In this document: in pieces, positions 31,960 to 43,443 of the stretch
Layout: each line of letters begins with the position of its first letter
Position numbering within the stretch: the stretch's first letter is position 1
The notes under the pieces: generated by a model
Told to the model about the DNA's origin: nothing
Seen by the model: the letters and a program-made list of their open reading frames with translations, nothing else
The model's database searches: none
From: Corynespora cassiicola
Taxonomy: Eukaryota; Ascomycota; Dothideomycetes; Pleosporales; Corynesporascaceae
Assembly: GCA_022059125.1 (NCBI GenBank)
Contig: JAEUWY010000013.1
Coordinates: 806,001-870,000 of the forward strand
Direction of reading: 5' to 3'
DNA: 64,000 nt
Made by a program: the position numbers and the translations under genes

Positions 31960-32880
31960 GATTGGGACACAAAGACAATAAACAAGAGACACTGCGATTA
32001 AGCGTCCATGGAAATTAGACTTGAGCAAACTTGGTGCCTTGTTGGCCATACCTCTTTTCTATAGCGCGAACGTGTCAAAGGAAGGGTTCGCGATCTATGA
32101 CGTTCGCAGATCTCATTTTCGGATCTAAGTGAAATTGTGACGTCCATGCCCACCATTGGGAGAACAGCTTTTATGCAGACCAGCCAAAAACACAGAGCTT
32201 CCCCCGGCTCGAATGTGCAGCGTAAGAAAATCTTATTTCGGATCGGCAACGTCGGTCAAGGAGTCGACAGAACATTAACTGCCATAAAGAACATGCCAGA
32301 TATCTGAGTTGGGGAGGACTATGAGAACAGACTCGTGCGTTGTAAATGACATCACCGTCAACGGACGTATAACATGATCAGGTGAGAGAGACCTTTTCAT
32401 TACATCACTGCACTACTTATAACGCGTATGTTTGGTCGTTTAGTGCATCACCCAGAGGCACTGCAAAGGAAAGACGGGCACACATATTCTCAATGAAATA
32501 TTGAGGCTTAGACTATCAACTAATCCGGGGAGGTATGTTACATGCCACGTCCTTTTGTCACCGCGCCACGCAATCCACCTTGTGCTGATGGCCCTTTCAT
32601 CCACCAACATCCATGCATGACCCTTGTTCAGGAGTCATCGTATTTGTGTCATGTTAGCCTACAGAAAAGTAGGGACAGACAATATGCAGCATGATGCGGG
32701 CCATCATGTATCATTCGAATGCAAAATCCCACCATGCTGATGAAGTTGAAAGGTGAAGAAAGAAGTCGCAAGAAAGAGACGACAAATGAAAGGGGTATCG
32801 GGTATCATCCATTGAAGCGCCACATGAAGGAAAGCTTATCGTCCGTAAAAACGCCAGGGCTCCTTTTGTCGTCCTGTACC
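31960..32880. other. Spacer between SNG1-like and DUF2293 genes
   Basis: The promoter of the SNG1-like gene and 3' flank of the DUF2293 gene. Open frames are short. Nothing is supported apart from a possible 5' extension of the SNG1-like gene to 32049. Confidence 0.5.
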
Positions 32881-35147
32881 TTAGTGCATGTTATATCCGC
32901 GGTCCCTGATGACTCTTCTGTCTGCGACTGGAGGTCTGGCTGGCTCATCCCTCAACGGAATGAAGTCACGTGGCGGTGGAGCTGGACGCCTCTCTACAGG
33001 AACACGGCCTGGCTCTATCATACGCAAATCGTAGTACTCATCTAGGACAGCTCGCGGGTGCGGCTGACCAGGATGAGGCTGATACGAGTATCTGGGTTCT
33101 GCAGCTACGGGGGCACGCGAGTATGCACGAACATCTCGAGCACCGCCGTTTGGCAGTCGAATAGGGCTAGAAGTTAGATCAACAACCTCGGGGTATGGTC
33201 CTGGTCTCGGTCGATTATAACTCTCCACCGGTCTGGAGTTGTGAGCTTGACGAAAGGTACTAGGCTGAGAATGCTCGAGCCTAGGGCGCATCTCTTCTGG
33301 GGCATATACTGTTCTGAGCCTCTTGGGAACAGGCTCAGAGTAATGAGGTTCCGGGTGGTACTGAGAGGCCGAAAATTCTCTCCTTAAAGGAGACTGCACT
33401 TCAACCAGTGAGGTTGAAGGGAGGTTGGCGGCACGCCGAGGTGAGGGCAGGTTCCCTGTTTCACGCTCGATGGAGGGTAGCACAACGTCTTGATCCGACG
33501 CCCGGCGTGATGGTGGTGCTGGTCTGTCAATAGTGTGAGCTCGCTGTTGTGGCTGTACATTTTCTTCCCGAGCGGGACCCCTCTGTGGGTGTCCGTATTC
33601 CACAAACCTCGGTGGTTGTCGAGGAACCTCCACAGGTTCGAGCTGTGGATGATTAGTGACTATTGAATTTGGGGCGGGTTCGACCAGAGAGTTGTCTCGG
33701 CTCACGTTGTACAATTGACCGTCAGGACCACGCATTTGCATAGGCTGCGCGGCTCGAGTGAGGGTCTGATATTGCGCCCTTGGGGATCTGGAAGATGCGT
33801 TAAGTACGTTCCCTGAATTGTGCAGAACACCAGGCTGAACATACGAGCGGTACGGGTAATCTGTAGGTCTAGGCCGCTCGCCAGGATATACAAGGCGCGA
33901 AGCATGTGGTGACGGGTGTGGGGCTTGATGCAGCTGTGAGGACATATGAGCAGAGGAGCTGGGAGCGGGGCGAGAAGGCCGAATCCTAATCGACCCTCCC
34001 GGCGCATAGTGAATACGAGGCATTACCCGTCCAACGTCCGCAGTGTAGTCTGGCTGAAGCTCACGTGCGGTAGCTCGGCTGGACACGATCTCCATGCTCG
34101 TGCCGCGGTCGGCACCCGAGCCGGTGTCGTCACTGGGTGTGCCGCCATCATCGTCATCGTCATCCAGAATGATGACCTCTCTGAATGTCTCTTCCATCTC
34201 ATTATTGTCAGCATTGGGATCCTCATCCCGCCACTCCTTGAGCTTTGCAAGAGTATCCTGCTCAACCCGATACCGAGCTTCGGACCAGGTGCCGCGCTTC
34301 TCCTTGAGAATCTTATCGTACTCGGTGTAGTTGTGGCGAATGTGAGCTACAACAGCAAGTTGTACGCGTCGAGCAAGCGTGAGATTCTGCGCATTGCCCA
34401 CCCTGTCTGTACCCTAACGAAAAAGTCAGTCTCTACTCGCCATGTCCTGGGCAAGAAATACATACTTTCTCAAAAGCATGGGTGGCGATGGTTATAAGAT
34501 CGTCTTCGGGAACCTTGGGAAACATTTCACGAATTGCTCCGCGAATATATTCCGGGGTCTCACGTTCAGCTGCAGAACCGCTGAGGTTCATGCGCTCATC
34601 ATAGCCTTGCATATGCTGTCGGAGCCATCGTTCGGCATCCCTTTGGAGGATGTTGTCCTCGAAACGGTATCCGAACTTATTACATGCGAGTTCAATGACG
34701 CTCAAGGGGAAGTGGTGCCCCATGCGATGAACATGATGGGAGATCTTCTCCGGGTCAAAATGCGCTCTGGTTTTCGGTTTTGCCTTGGGCGCGTTAGTAT
34801 AGAGCCAACACAGCGATCAGCGCATGCTTACCGAAACATTATACACGTCAAGATTTCGCTGCCGGCATTGTTCCTTGCACCAGGTTGTGAATTCAGGGTG
34901 GCCGGCGGGGATGAAGCCAAAGCCCGGGGGTGGCTTGTTATCATAGGAAGACTGCAAAGATATCAGCATAAAGAAGATGGCCGTGGTAGGAGTGGCGGCT
35001 TACAATTGCGTGTATCTTCTTCTTCTCCTGAGTGACGGCTTCAAGGATAATCTTGAAATCCTTCTTGGTTTTCTTATGCTCTGCACGCGTTCGACTAAGC
35101 GCATTGGAGCGATCTGCTCCTGCGTGGTTTCTGTGGACTCGGACCAT
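32881..35147 (-). CDS. DUF2293-domain protein
   Basis: Predicted 704-residue protein from exons 35147-35004, 34951-34832, 34783-34466 and 34413-32881. The first 90 residues are basic with a short helical stretch (KIILEAVTQEKKKIH) followed by PPPGFGFIPAGHPEFTTWCKEQCR, a block found in fungal DUF2293 proteins. The domain itself covers about 100-250, with HHFPLSVIELACNKFGYRFE, ETPEYIRGAIREMFPK and TLARRVQLAVVAHIRHNYT. The remaining 450 residues are Pro/Arg/Ser-rich, disordered, with an acidic DDDDDDD run at about 265. The function is unknown. It shares a 340-base divergent promoter with the LYR-motif gene. Confidence 0.87.
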
Positions 35148-35487
35148 GTTGTTCAGCGGCGAGAGCCATCAAGCGGCGGCTGATACGTGTCGAACTACGA
35201 AACCTGATCGCTGTGAGATTAGCGGTTAGTTGTAAGTGTTCAGCGACACTGGAATGATCGCGCGCTCGGACGAAGCACTACTACGACGAACGTCCCGAGT
35301 TGCGGTGGGGTTGAGCAAGCTGGGGAGAAGGGGAAGGCGACGTGGGTGCGGGCAGTGGTTTAGCTGAAGCCACTAGTCGGCGCGGCCCAACCATCTTCCG
35401 GGCGCGGCCGTCATCAGCCAATCAACTTGGGGTGAGCACCGGAGACGCGCGAGCGCATCGAGCTTCAGTCTTCCTCCCGCGCTCCTA
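35148..35487. promoter_or_regulatory. Bidirectional promoter of DUF2293 and LYR genes
   Basis: The 340-base spacer between divergent start codons contains a CCAAT box at 35418-35422 on the plus strand, 66 bases before the LYR start. CCAAT boxes bind the HAP complex, which often controls genes for mitochondrial proteins in fungi. Confidence 0.45.
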
Positions 35488-35953
35488 ATGTCCAAGACCG
35501 AAGTGCTCCACGCGTATCGCCATCTTTATCGACACGGGCTTCGGGCGGTTCAGTTTTCGATTCCCGCGCGGTACACATTGCGTGACCGTCTCCGCCTTGC
35601 TTTCCACAAAGGCTCTCCGGCCGAATACGACGCGCAAAAGATCAATAACACTGTTGATTTTCTCCGACATGCAACCGCGGAAAATGGCCTCGAACATAAA
35701 ATTGTGAAGAACCTCCTTTTTGTATGGTGGTACCAGGATAAGGGAGGGGCTGGAAAGTCAAAGAACAGGCTTTCGTGAGTACTTGCATCAACATAGAGTT
35801 GCCCGATGCCAGAGCTGACGACTGCATTGTAGCACCCGCGACGAGCTTGAGACATCCACAACCGCCTATGATACATTCAACCATACCCTACGAATGCTGA
35901 ATGAAAGCATGGATATGTGTCTGCCGACCTTGACATCGCGCAACCCATTTTAG
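35488..35953 (+). CDS. LYR-motif mitochondrial protein
   Basis: Predicted 135-residue protein from exons 35488-35774 and 35833-35953. The N-terminus carries the LYR tripeptide in HAYRHLYRHGLRAV, followed by YTLRDRLRLAF and the helical FLRHATAENGLEHKIVKNLLFVWWY. Proteins with this pattern are small mitochondrial assembly or ribosome-associated factors that bind the acyl carrier protein; this one looks like the fungal DUF1763 type. The second exon adds AYDTFNHTLRMLNESMDMCLP. The gene ends 141 bases before the end of the convergent CCDC25 homologue. The exact complex it serves is not known. Confidence 0.75.
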
Positions 35954-36094
35954 CTTTTGCTTTCCACCTTAACCTGCCACATGTCCCGCGTGGCCTGGAC
36001 AGCACCCGCGACGTACATGAGAAGGATCCGTCGCCAGACTTAGTATCGGCACTAGACAAAGCAATCCTTGTTCGAGGCCAGTGTATACCTGAGC

Positions 36095-37094
36095 TCAGAA
36101 GAAGTCGTCCAAGAAATCTTCGTCACGATTCTGATTGCTCGACTGAGCGATGTTCTCCTCGTTCATAAGATCATCATAGGCATGGTCCTTCTGCCATGCC
36201 TTTTCCTTGTGCTCCTTAGCTATTCTGGCTTCTTCCTTTTGCTGGGATAATGTTAGCTATGTGATAGACCTGAGAGTGCAGGAAGGGCGCCGAGGAACCC
36301 GAGCGATGCCGGTTGAGTAGCAGAGAATGGGTATGCAAACTCAATGGGCAAAGAGCGAAAGCGATGGGGACGGGATGGCATCCTTACTCTAGCTTGTCTC
36401 GCGGTTCGGTCTCGCTGTCTGAGCTCCTTCTGCCGATTCTCCTTCTCCTGCCTCAGATCAGGGTGTTTTTCAACCTTTGTCTTGTTGAGGCGGTTGACGA
36501 TGGGGTTCTCGCGCTTCTCGACGTGTATGCGCTTGACCTGCAGCAGTGTTAGACTCGTAGGAACCGGCCTAAAACACGTATACTATACAGACCTTCCTTT
36601 GGTCCTTGAATCCAACCTGACCGACGGCCATACTGCCGTCCTTCTTCAGGTTCGACCATGGCGTGTATACGATAGTGATGTTGTCTTTCTTGTTGCCTGA
36701 ACAGTCTCAATACACGCGGATTTGAACCATGAATAGTGTATACAAGGGAAAAACATGCACTGGAGACATGCATAAACTAGAACTATACCTTCAATGCTAT
36801 TGGCTTTGGTCAACTGCGCGCAGTCCTCCAGAAGCCCGGGTGTAATCTTTTCCCAGTCCTCGCCTTCTGGGAGCCTCACGTAGACGTGGGCTGATGACAG
36901 ATTATCGACGTGGAACCAAACATCCTCGTCGAATCCAAACTTGATGAGCTCTTCGTCTATGCGGAAGTATCAGTCTTGCACCCTCCTAACGTGTAAAGGG
37001 CTCCAGCGCAATAAATCTTACTTTCTACCTTGTCTTTGCCCATGTAAATGAAGGCCGACGGAGAAACCTGGTTGGAAGTGAAGTAGTAGACCAT
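36095..37094 (-). CDS. CCDC25 / Jlp2 homologue (NFACT-R domain)
   Basis: Predicted 213-residue protein from exons 37094-37022, 36956-36789, 36696-36593, 36537-36388 and 36241-36095. It matches the CCDC25 family: an N-terminal MVYYFTS start, [36 protein letters not shown] and [19 protein letters not shown], which form the NFACT-R (DUF814) fold, followed by a long charged coiled coil and an acidic DEDFLDDFF end. Human CCDC25 is about the same size. Yeast Jlp2 is poorly understood; the NFACT-R fold of related proteins acts in ribosome-linked processes. Donor of exon 3 is GTCTGT. Confidence 0.9.
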
Positions 37095-37561
37095 TTTCGG
37101 ATGATAGGCAAGACGACTGAATAGTCAAGTAGGCTTAGCGATCGGCGCTCGAGTGGTGATGCCGGAGCAGCTGGTTGAAGTGAAATTCGTGGGCACGTGT
37201 TGGTGGGGTTTGGCCGAGTGGGGTTGCGCCACTGTGGCGCACGCGATCGATCGGGTCTTGGTTCCGGTAACAACGTCACGCCAAAGTTGGAGTTGGCACA
37301 ACATCTACCATGGCCAGATTAACGTAGTGCTACCTCGGCCCTTATTGAGATCATGGTTCCATCTTCGCAACCGCTTCTCTTCGACAGTATATGTAGATGA
37401 AGTAGAGGAGCAGATGCACGAACATTAATCTACACACTAGTTCTCTTACTGCATTTGATATATACTATGTTGGAGCAGTATTCACATACAGCGGGGTCTC
37501 ACTTGATCTCGACCTAGTTGAGTTCTTGTGTGCTTTCCAGCTGGAACAGAATCTGTTCAGT
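37095..37561. other. Spacer upstream of CCDC25 homologue
   Basis: The promoter of the CCDC25 homologue and the 3' flank of the Nudix pseudogene. No coding exon is supported. Confidence 0.5.
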
Positions 37562-38559
37562 TTACACAACGAACAAATCGTGCTTCCGGTGAAGTCTTGA
37601 AGATATCTCTACCAGGTTTGGCTCGTTCTCCGCGTTTACATGGCCATGGCGAATCAAATATGCCATCCAAGTCATAGCACAGTTGAGCTTGAATTCTCCT
37701 TTTCTCAAGGCTGATATAACTTCCTCAAGCGACATCAGGTTGAACTCTTGCACCTCCCCATCGAACGGCTCAGGCACGACGTGTTTCGATAACTCCATTT
37801 CGTAAAGATACTGAACTTGGATCCGACACCCAGGCTTTCCATAGTCTGTTTGAGTCATCTGGTATGACAATGAGTCACAGGCTACAATATTGCTTTTTGT
37901 ATACACTTCTGGCAGAGATGCTTATTCTGCACACTCGCGAACAATGCAGTGGATAGGCTGTTCATTTGCGCGAAGGCTTCCACCAACAGTATTGTCGAGC
38001 ATTCCAGGATAACTAAGTTTAGTCTTTGCTCGTCGCGGAACCCAGTACTTCAATCCATCACTTGTCATAACGAATGCGATCAGATGGCATCCATAGCTGA
38101 GTATCCCAAAGGTTTCAATGCCTGCACCGTCAAGGCTAAGGACATGTTTGCCTTCAGCATCGTAGATAGGAAACAGTTCGTTCCTCCGCCTGCCGAATGC
38201 TGAAGTTTCATCTTGTTTCAAATTGCACCGTAAGATTTCTTCCATTCGCCGACATCGTCCATCGAATGTATTTCCACCGTTGAATTTTATGAAGCGTCGG
38301 TTCTCGTCGATAGTCCAGTGCTGCCCCCAATTTACTTTTGGTACGGTCGAGGAATGCACATAGCCGAAAGGCTTCTCGTAACCCTCAATCAAGAAATAAC
38401 AATAGTCCTCCATGTGCTTTTTATAGGCAACAGGGTCTTTCTGGAAGTAGGGCCATTTAGGGATGTGTCAGCAACGGTACTAAAAAAAATAGATTCAACG
38501 ATTTACTTATCTACCCTTGCAACAAGCTCGAGGTTGCTAGAGCTGCCTTTGACGGTCAT
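37562..38559 (-). pseudogene. Broken Nudix (DUF4743-type) hydrolase gene
   Basis: The conceptual protein is a DUF4743 plus Nudix hydrolase of about 315 residues, of the group that resembles the C-terminal half of Tnr3. Homology runs over the full length: HMEDYCYFLIEGYEKPFGYVHS, SYGCHLIAFVMT, then the Nudix box at GGSLRANEQPIHCIVRECAE. Two lesions are visible. A TAA stop at 37924-37922 takes the place of the second Glu of the catalytic REUxEE core; the frame stays open and family-like after it (ASLPEVYTKSN). Also, exon 1 (38559-38507, donor GTAAAT) has no acceptor that joins in frame: the site that would restore the frame, ending at 38457, reads TAA instead of TAG, 7 bases after a GCTGAC branch point. 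Use of the other AG (38480) shifts the frame to an early stop. It adjoins an AT-rich island. Confidence 0.75.
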
Positions 38560-39566
38560 GTTGAATCAAGATATTGGATATTCTCTCCCCAGAAATACCC
38601 GAAGCTTTGAAGATATGTCAAAGTGTCTGATGGAAAGCGATAGTGTTCTCTGTGCTTGTTTGCGTAGATTGAGGGGTTGAGGGGTTCAGTGATACCGCAC
38701 TGGTCACTCGCAACAAGGTTAGCTAATCAAACGATTGGCTCGTGCATCCAACAGCACGGTACTTTTCTAAATAAATACAGTGTAGTATCAGTGACTCTAA
38801 AAGGTGTTTTATGACATAAACTTGATGATTAGCGGGCTACTGAGCCACATTGTGACAAATAATCCCAGAAACGATACTGCGGATAGACATCATCTTAATT
38901 TCTAAACGAAGAGTCTAATGAACCAATAGCAATTGACCCAAAGGGCTCTTCTAGAAAGATATATATTTGTTTATTGAAAACAGAGCTCGCCAAGAAGTCT
39001 GGTAATTAATTCTCGTTGAAGCTATCTATAAAGCTTAAAAGACGAGCACTGATTAAGCACTCCTTACCTTTAAACAGTTAAATACTTCAGCTACCTCTTT
39101 AGATTTCCATACTGCTCACCTGTATTACTCTATCTACACGAACGATTCGTTGTGAATTGGGGATACGCACATGTGTGGCGATTAGGCAGATATATCTTTG
39201 GTTTATGCCGTTAGCATAGCAGACCCAGCCGGATATAACGCCAGAACCATCCCATCAAGGGAAAGCACCGATAAATTTGTCAAATAAATCGCTTGTGTGC
39301 ATCCCTCACACATCAAATAGCTAACTTTGTAGTCGCACCACCTTGCAAAAGTGGATTCACACCCGGCCAAGCTACTACAAGCGCATCTTGCATTTCTAAG
39401 GCCAACCCTGCAGCCCCACATGACGAAGGATCTCGATCTCCATAATTGATTGCCAACAAGGATGTGGAGGCATACTTTATTTTGATTCTAACGATCTCAC
39501 GCGACAGCAGCTAGTAATACATTTGTGGATCGTGGTCATTATTCATGATATCATCATGCGAGCATA
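38560..39566. other. AT-rich island, possible decayed element
   Basis: From about 38700 to 39560 the DNA is clearly richer in A+T than its neighbours, with many TA steps and only short open frames. This looks like relic DNA, perhaps a repeat worn down by repeat-induced point mutation, but I recognise no transposon fragment, terminal repeat or target duplication. Confidence 0.5.
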
Positions 39567-40089
39567 TTACTTCGCGCCCCTGCTGTCCAACAGCGACTCC
39601 TGATCCAAGTCCTCCTCTCCAGGCGCAGCCTCGACGCCATGGCTTGGCTGTGCCATCTTGTTGAATGCACCCTTCATCTTTGAGTGCTTTGCGTTCTGGT
39701 CGTGACCGTGAGCACCTGGCTGGTATCCCGCGTCATCTGCTCCCGGTTAGCAAAGAATTCGACCACCATAGACCTTCTTATGATAGACTGGCTCAGAGGA
39801 CTGTCGACTTACCCATGTTCTTCTTCTCGACGCTGCCAGGGAGCTGGTCGCCGATACCGGTAATGACTTCTGCCGTCACACCGCGATCCCGCGTTCCGCG
39901 AGGGATATCAAAGGCATTGTCTGCTGCGTGGGCGGGGTTCGCATGCGAATAGTCTGCGGGGTTGGGGTCGATCTGATCAGGGCGAGGCACTGAGGGAATG
40001 GTGCGCATGTTGCCAGCGTCTCCAGGAATCGAGGTTCCCGTAGGAGCCATGTCTTCGAGACGGCCACCTTGGTGAGGATCTGAGGGCAT
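39567..40089 (-). CDS. Small hydrophilic protein, unknown
   Basis: Predicted 148-residue protein from exons 40089-39813 and 39736-39567; the 76-nt intron has donor GTAAGT, a GCTAAC branch point and acceptor GCAG. I do not recognise a family by name. It is rich in Gly, Pro, Asp and Ala, without membrane helices, and looks disordered; the region LEDMAPTGTSIPGDAGNMRTIP and the tail KHSKMKGAFNKMAQ look conserved rather than random. An in-frame ATG at 40128 would add 13 residues. It is divergent from MZT1, 456 bases apart. Confidence 0.7.
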
Positions 40090-40545
40090 ATTGAAAATTG
40101 GTGTGTATTTGAGTTTTTGAGATTCCAAAAAGGGATTGCGTTCAAGAGAGCTTTAGATTCAGGCAATAGGTAGAAGATTGGGTGAAGAGATGAATGAATT
40201 GATTCTCAAGTTACGTCTGCAGAGCCTCTGTTTTTGTACCTTTCATTTGAAACTACGTAGGAACGTTGATGGATGTTATGCGTCATGGCTACGTTATGGA
40301 AAACCGACATTCTAGTAAAGGATCGGATGGTACATGAGAGATCCCGATCGAGCAAGGAGCATTGGCCACTTCTTCTGTTGCTACCCGGGTGACTAAGCGA
40401 CAGTGCACGTGAGCGTCTGCTGGCGCCCCGCCAGTCGCGTAAACAGCCGCGCAGAGCTTCAGGGACTCGAGAGGACGTCAACGGGCTACCACACATATAA
40501 ATATTGTCCTTCGAACCGCAGTGCCCGCGCCCATACAAACGCACA
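40090..40545. promoter_or_regulatory. Divergent promoter of small protein and MZT1
   Basis: The 456 bases between two divergent start codons. The segment close to MZT1 is GC-rich except for a short TATAAATATT at 40495-40505, about 45 bases before the start codon, which could be a TATA-like element. Confidence 0.4.
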
Positions 40546-40955
40546 ATGACTTCTCCGCAACCTCCCGCGCAGCCCTCACAGGATGTGCGCCGAAAGGCCG
40601 CCCGCGAGGTCATCGACATCCTGCACGAAATCGCGACTCTGCTGGTACGCGCCCCTGTCTCTGCGAATAACAACATGATCCTCACACTGCATACGTAGAA
40701 TACGAACCTCGACCGCCAGCAGCTCTCCTACTGCGTCTCCCTAATCGAAAACGGCGCCAATCCAGAGGCCCTCGCGGTACGTCCCGACCCACGGCATACC
40801 TCCGTCTCACCGCCGCAGCTCTCCCGAAAACCCGCACCCGAAGACTGACCACTCCGATACTGCAGAAAGTGATCCAGCAGCTGCGCGAAGAGTACGCACC
40901 GGAGACTGAGGGCTCAGGCGACGAAGCCCCGACCGCTGCCGGCGCGGCGCGCTGA
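40546..40955 (+). CDS. MZT1: MOZART1 / gamma-tubulin complex targeting factor
   Basis: Homologue of MOZART1 (Mzt1/Tim-type small microtubule factor) that binds the N-terminus of gamma-tubulin complex proteins and is needed for their recruitment to the spindle pole body. It has 88 residues from exons 40546-40644, 40699-40776 and 40866-40955. The conserved core is visible: AAREVIDILHEIATLL, then NTNLDRQQLSYCVSLIENG, then ANPEALAKVIQQLREE. All three exon joints fall inside the core and restore it exactly. A short acidic, Ala-rich tail follows. The small size explains why simple open-frame reading misses the gene. Confidence 0.93.
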
Positions 40956-41956
40956 TAGAGAATGGCCTGCGCCAAATGGAGCAGCAGCTCGGGGGTGCTT
41001 GGGCTCAGCAGACAGGCAGCATCCTTCACCCCCTTCCTACCAAGAACCAACACAAGCCCCCGAAACATCGAAACCCAAATCATAAACGGCCGCACGCTGA
41101 TATCATTTCCGCCGAGAGCAACGACGCCCAACCCCCCCAGCATGGCCCGCAGCTTGACGGCACACATGACAAGAGGATTGCCGCACCTGCAGCATGGAAA
41201 AGCGGGACCCAACCCTTTTTTTTCGCAATCTGCTTGGATTTCTACAACATTGGCGCTACGTTTTGCGGGTGCACTGGGGTCCCAATCTTGTCAGAGCGCG
41301 CGCCATGGAGGGATGGGGGGTGCCACTGGCGACTGGCGCGACGCTTGGCACCGATCTTATCGCGTGGGAGCGCTCCGGAATGGAGGGTACATGCGGGGTA
41401 GTAGCTAGGCCCTTTTTCAGTCTCTTCTATCTCATCGTTTCTTGGGAGGGCGCCTGCGCAAGGACTAGTTTGGCTCGGTCCCGCGTTTTGCATTGGGTGT
41501 GGGGAGGCTGGTCGCATTATGCGGGCCTGGGGCGCCTGTGAATGGGTCGTGGGCCACTACGCTTTTTTTGTTCTGTTGCACATCATGCAGTCGTTATCAG
41601 CATCCTGGGCGATGACGCGATAAGGCGTGTGCACGCAGAAACCTGGGCTTTCTATCACTTGGGAACGTGGGTTAGATAGGATGCGTCCGGGTCGGTGGGA
41701 GGGCGAGGGGTGTTTTGTTGGGAGGGTGGTGTGTTGGGGAATGGGAAGCAAGATTGTCGAGCGAAGTGCACGTGCTGTGTGACCATGGTTGATGATAACG
41801 ATGCAAAGTACTCGATTGGAGTGCGAGATGCGAAGTGAGGGTATCTTCCAGGGTCCGATGAGATGTCCATCCCAGCCAAAACAAAAGAAAATAAACAGCC
41901 GTGGCCGTTGTACGCGGTGTAACGTCCGAAATATTGCGAGCCCAGAACGCCCCCTT
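40956..41956. other. Spacer between convergent genes MZT1 and GNAT
   Basis: About 1 kb between two 3' ends. Several antisense or overlapping frames are open but show no domain and are rich in Gly, Arg and Trp. No feature is supported. Confidence 0.5.
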
Positions 41957-43443
41957 CTACCTGCTTCCCCAGGTCGGTGACGAGCGCCTCTGCCTGAAGT
42001 TGCCCTTCTCGTCAGCAACCTTCTCCAGCGCCTTCTCTGCCTTGGCCTCCTCGCGGTCCAAAAACCCATTATAGATGCCGGGGAGGATACGCCTTGAATC
42101 TGTCTCTATGTTAGAAGCTGTGCCTCGAACAACTGCAGGACGTGCAGCATGCAAAAGTGAACTTACTAGCATGATCTCTATCAAAGATGATCCCGTCCGC
42201 GCCTCTCTCGCCAGCAACTTTTACAGCCTCCTCGAGCATACCCTCGCCCACGCTCTTGCCGCGGTACTTGAGCTTGACAGTCCATGCTCGAACCACTGCC
42301 TTGCCCCTCCTCCTCCTCCCGCTGCGCTTCTTCGAAGCATCATTATCTGCCCAGCCCAAAACCAGCGCGCCAATGACTTCCTCGCCCCACTTGACCACAA
42401 TGAGCCTGTCCTCGCCCAGCCACTCCCAATTGATCTCCTCTGCGAGCGAGATGTAGCCTCCGGTCGCAAAGCGCACGGCGGTCAGACAGGCCATGGTGAC
42501 GCCGCCGATGGTAGTGCCAAGCACGAGGAGGTCGGAGTGCCACATGTACTTTGCGAGGACGGCGACGGCGAGAAAGTAGGCGGCGAGGTTGAACGGGTGG
42601 AAGATGAGCATCTTGCTCGCCGTCTGGCGCTGCTGTGCCACCGAGTCGGCAACCAGGCGCAGAGCCTCTACGCGATCCTCCTCGGACTCTGCCGTGTACG
42701 TGTTGAGGGCGGGGAGCCCATCGGTAGCGGCCTTGGGCGCCGGGGTCAGAGGCGTAGCCATGATCTCGGCCTCGGGGGCCAGGAGGTACGGATTCCGGTG
42801 CGATGGCGTAGTCGAAAAGGACAGCGGCGACGGCGGGGGCAGGTAGGGGTGCGCAGCGCCGGACCTGAAACTATTCGGCGTGCCCAAGGGACTGGGAAGA
42901 TCCGGGTCGATTCTCAGGTTCGCGCTCAGTGACGTGAAGAAGGCTGTTTTTAACGCGTGTCAGCGGCATTAAGTTCTCGTACGAACATCCCAAACAGTTG
43001 GCACCGAGTCCCTTCCCCCCGTTTCGAGAAACACCTCAGGTTACGTTACGGATCCCGAACCCGTGGGCTTTGGATGCGCCAACGCACAAACGTTAAAAAA
43101 ATAAAAAAATTGGGTAGCCATGGATTTATTTCCGGAAACGTTTGGTGTGGTTTTGCGCCTCAGCCCCGATCCTTCAATGGGGCACACGACCATGTTCCGA
43201 AAATAAATTTTTTTTGCTCTTGACCAACAACAAATGACCAAACAGAAGGAACACGGGAAAAAAGGCGAAGATAGAGAACAACAACGTACCGGCACTGGTG
43301 CGGAATCCAGGAATGGCAGGAATCAGCTTGTCGGAATTGGAGTAGTGGTTCACGACGACGGCATCGTTTGCGAGGAATCTCTGGGGGAGGGCGGTAGGGC
43401 CAGGCGGGACCTTGAGGTGCGAGGGGGGGAGCTGGCGGCCCAT
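41957..43443 (-). CDS. Membrane-anchored GNAT-domain acetyltransferase
   Basis: Predicted 357-residue protein from exons 43443-43290, 42943-42167 and 42099-41957. The join over the first, 346-nt intron is phase-consistent and gives a continuous N-terminus (GRQLPPSHL, then VVVNHYSNSDKLIPAIPGFRTSAAFFTS). Residues 52-160 are Pro/Ser-rich. Two hydrophobic helices lie at about 162-185 and 190-212, and a GNAT-like fold follows: INWEWLGEDRLIVVKWGEEVIGALVLGW, then VVRAWTVKLKYRGKSVGEGMLEEAV, where the RGKSVGEG loop would bind acetyl-CoA. The C-terminus is a charged helix. The substrate is unknown. The N-terminal hairpin suggests attachment to an endomembrane, perhaps with the enzyme on the cytosolic side. 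Confidence 0.8.

Noticed and set aside
38457..38507. The Nudix frame break explained by another ordinary intron
   Set aside because: In the frame that reads the conserved YFQKDPVAY part, a TGA lies between the only upstream AG and the exon, so no canonical AG acceptor rescues the frame.
40682..41212. 176-residue minus-strand frame over MZT1
   Set aside because: It lies antisense to MZT1 exons 2-3, whose translation matches the MOZART1 core.
42075..42932. 285-residue plus-strand frame opposite the GNAT gene
   Set aside because: It crosses the introns and exons of the GNAT gene in antisense and is rich in Arg and Gly without a domain.
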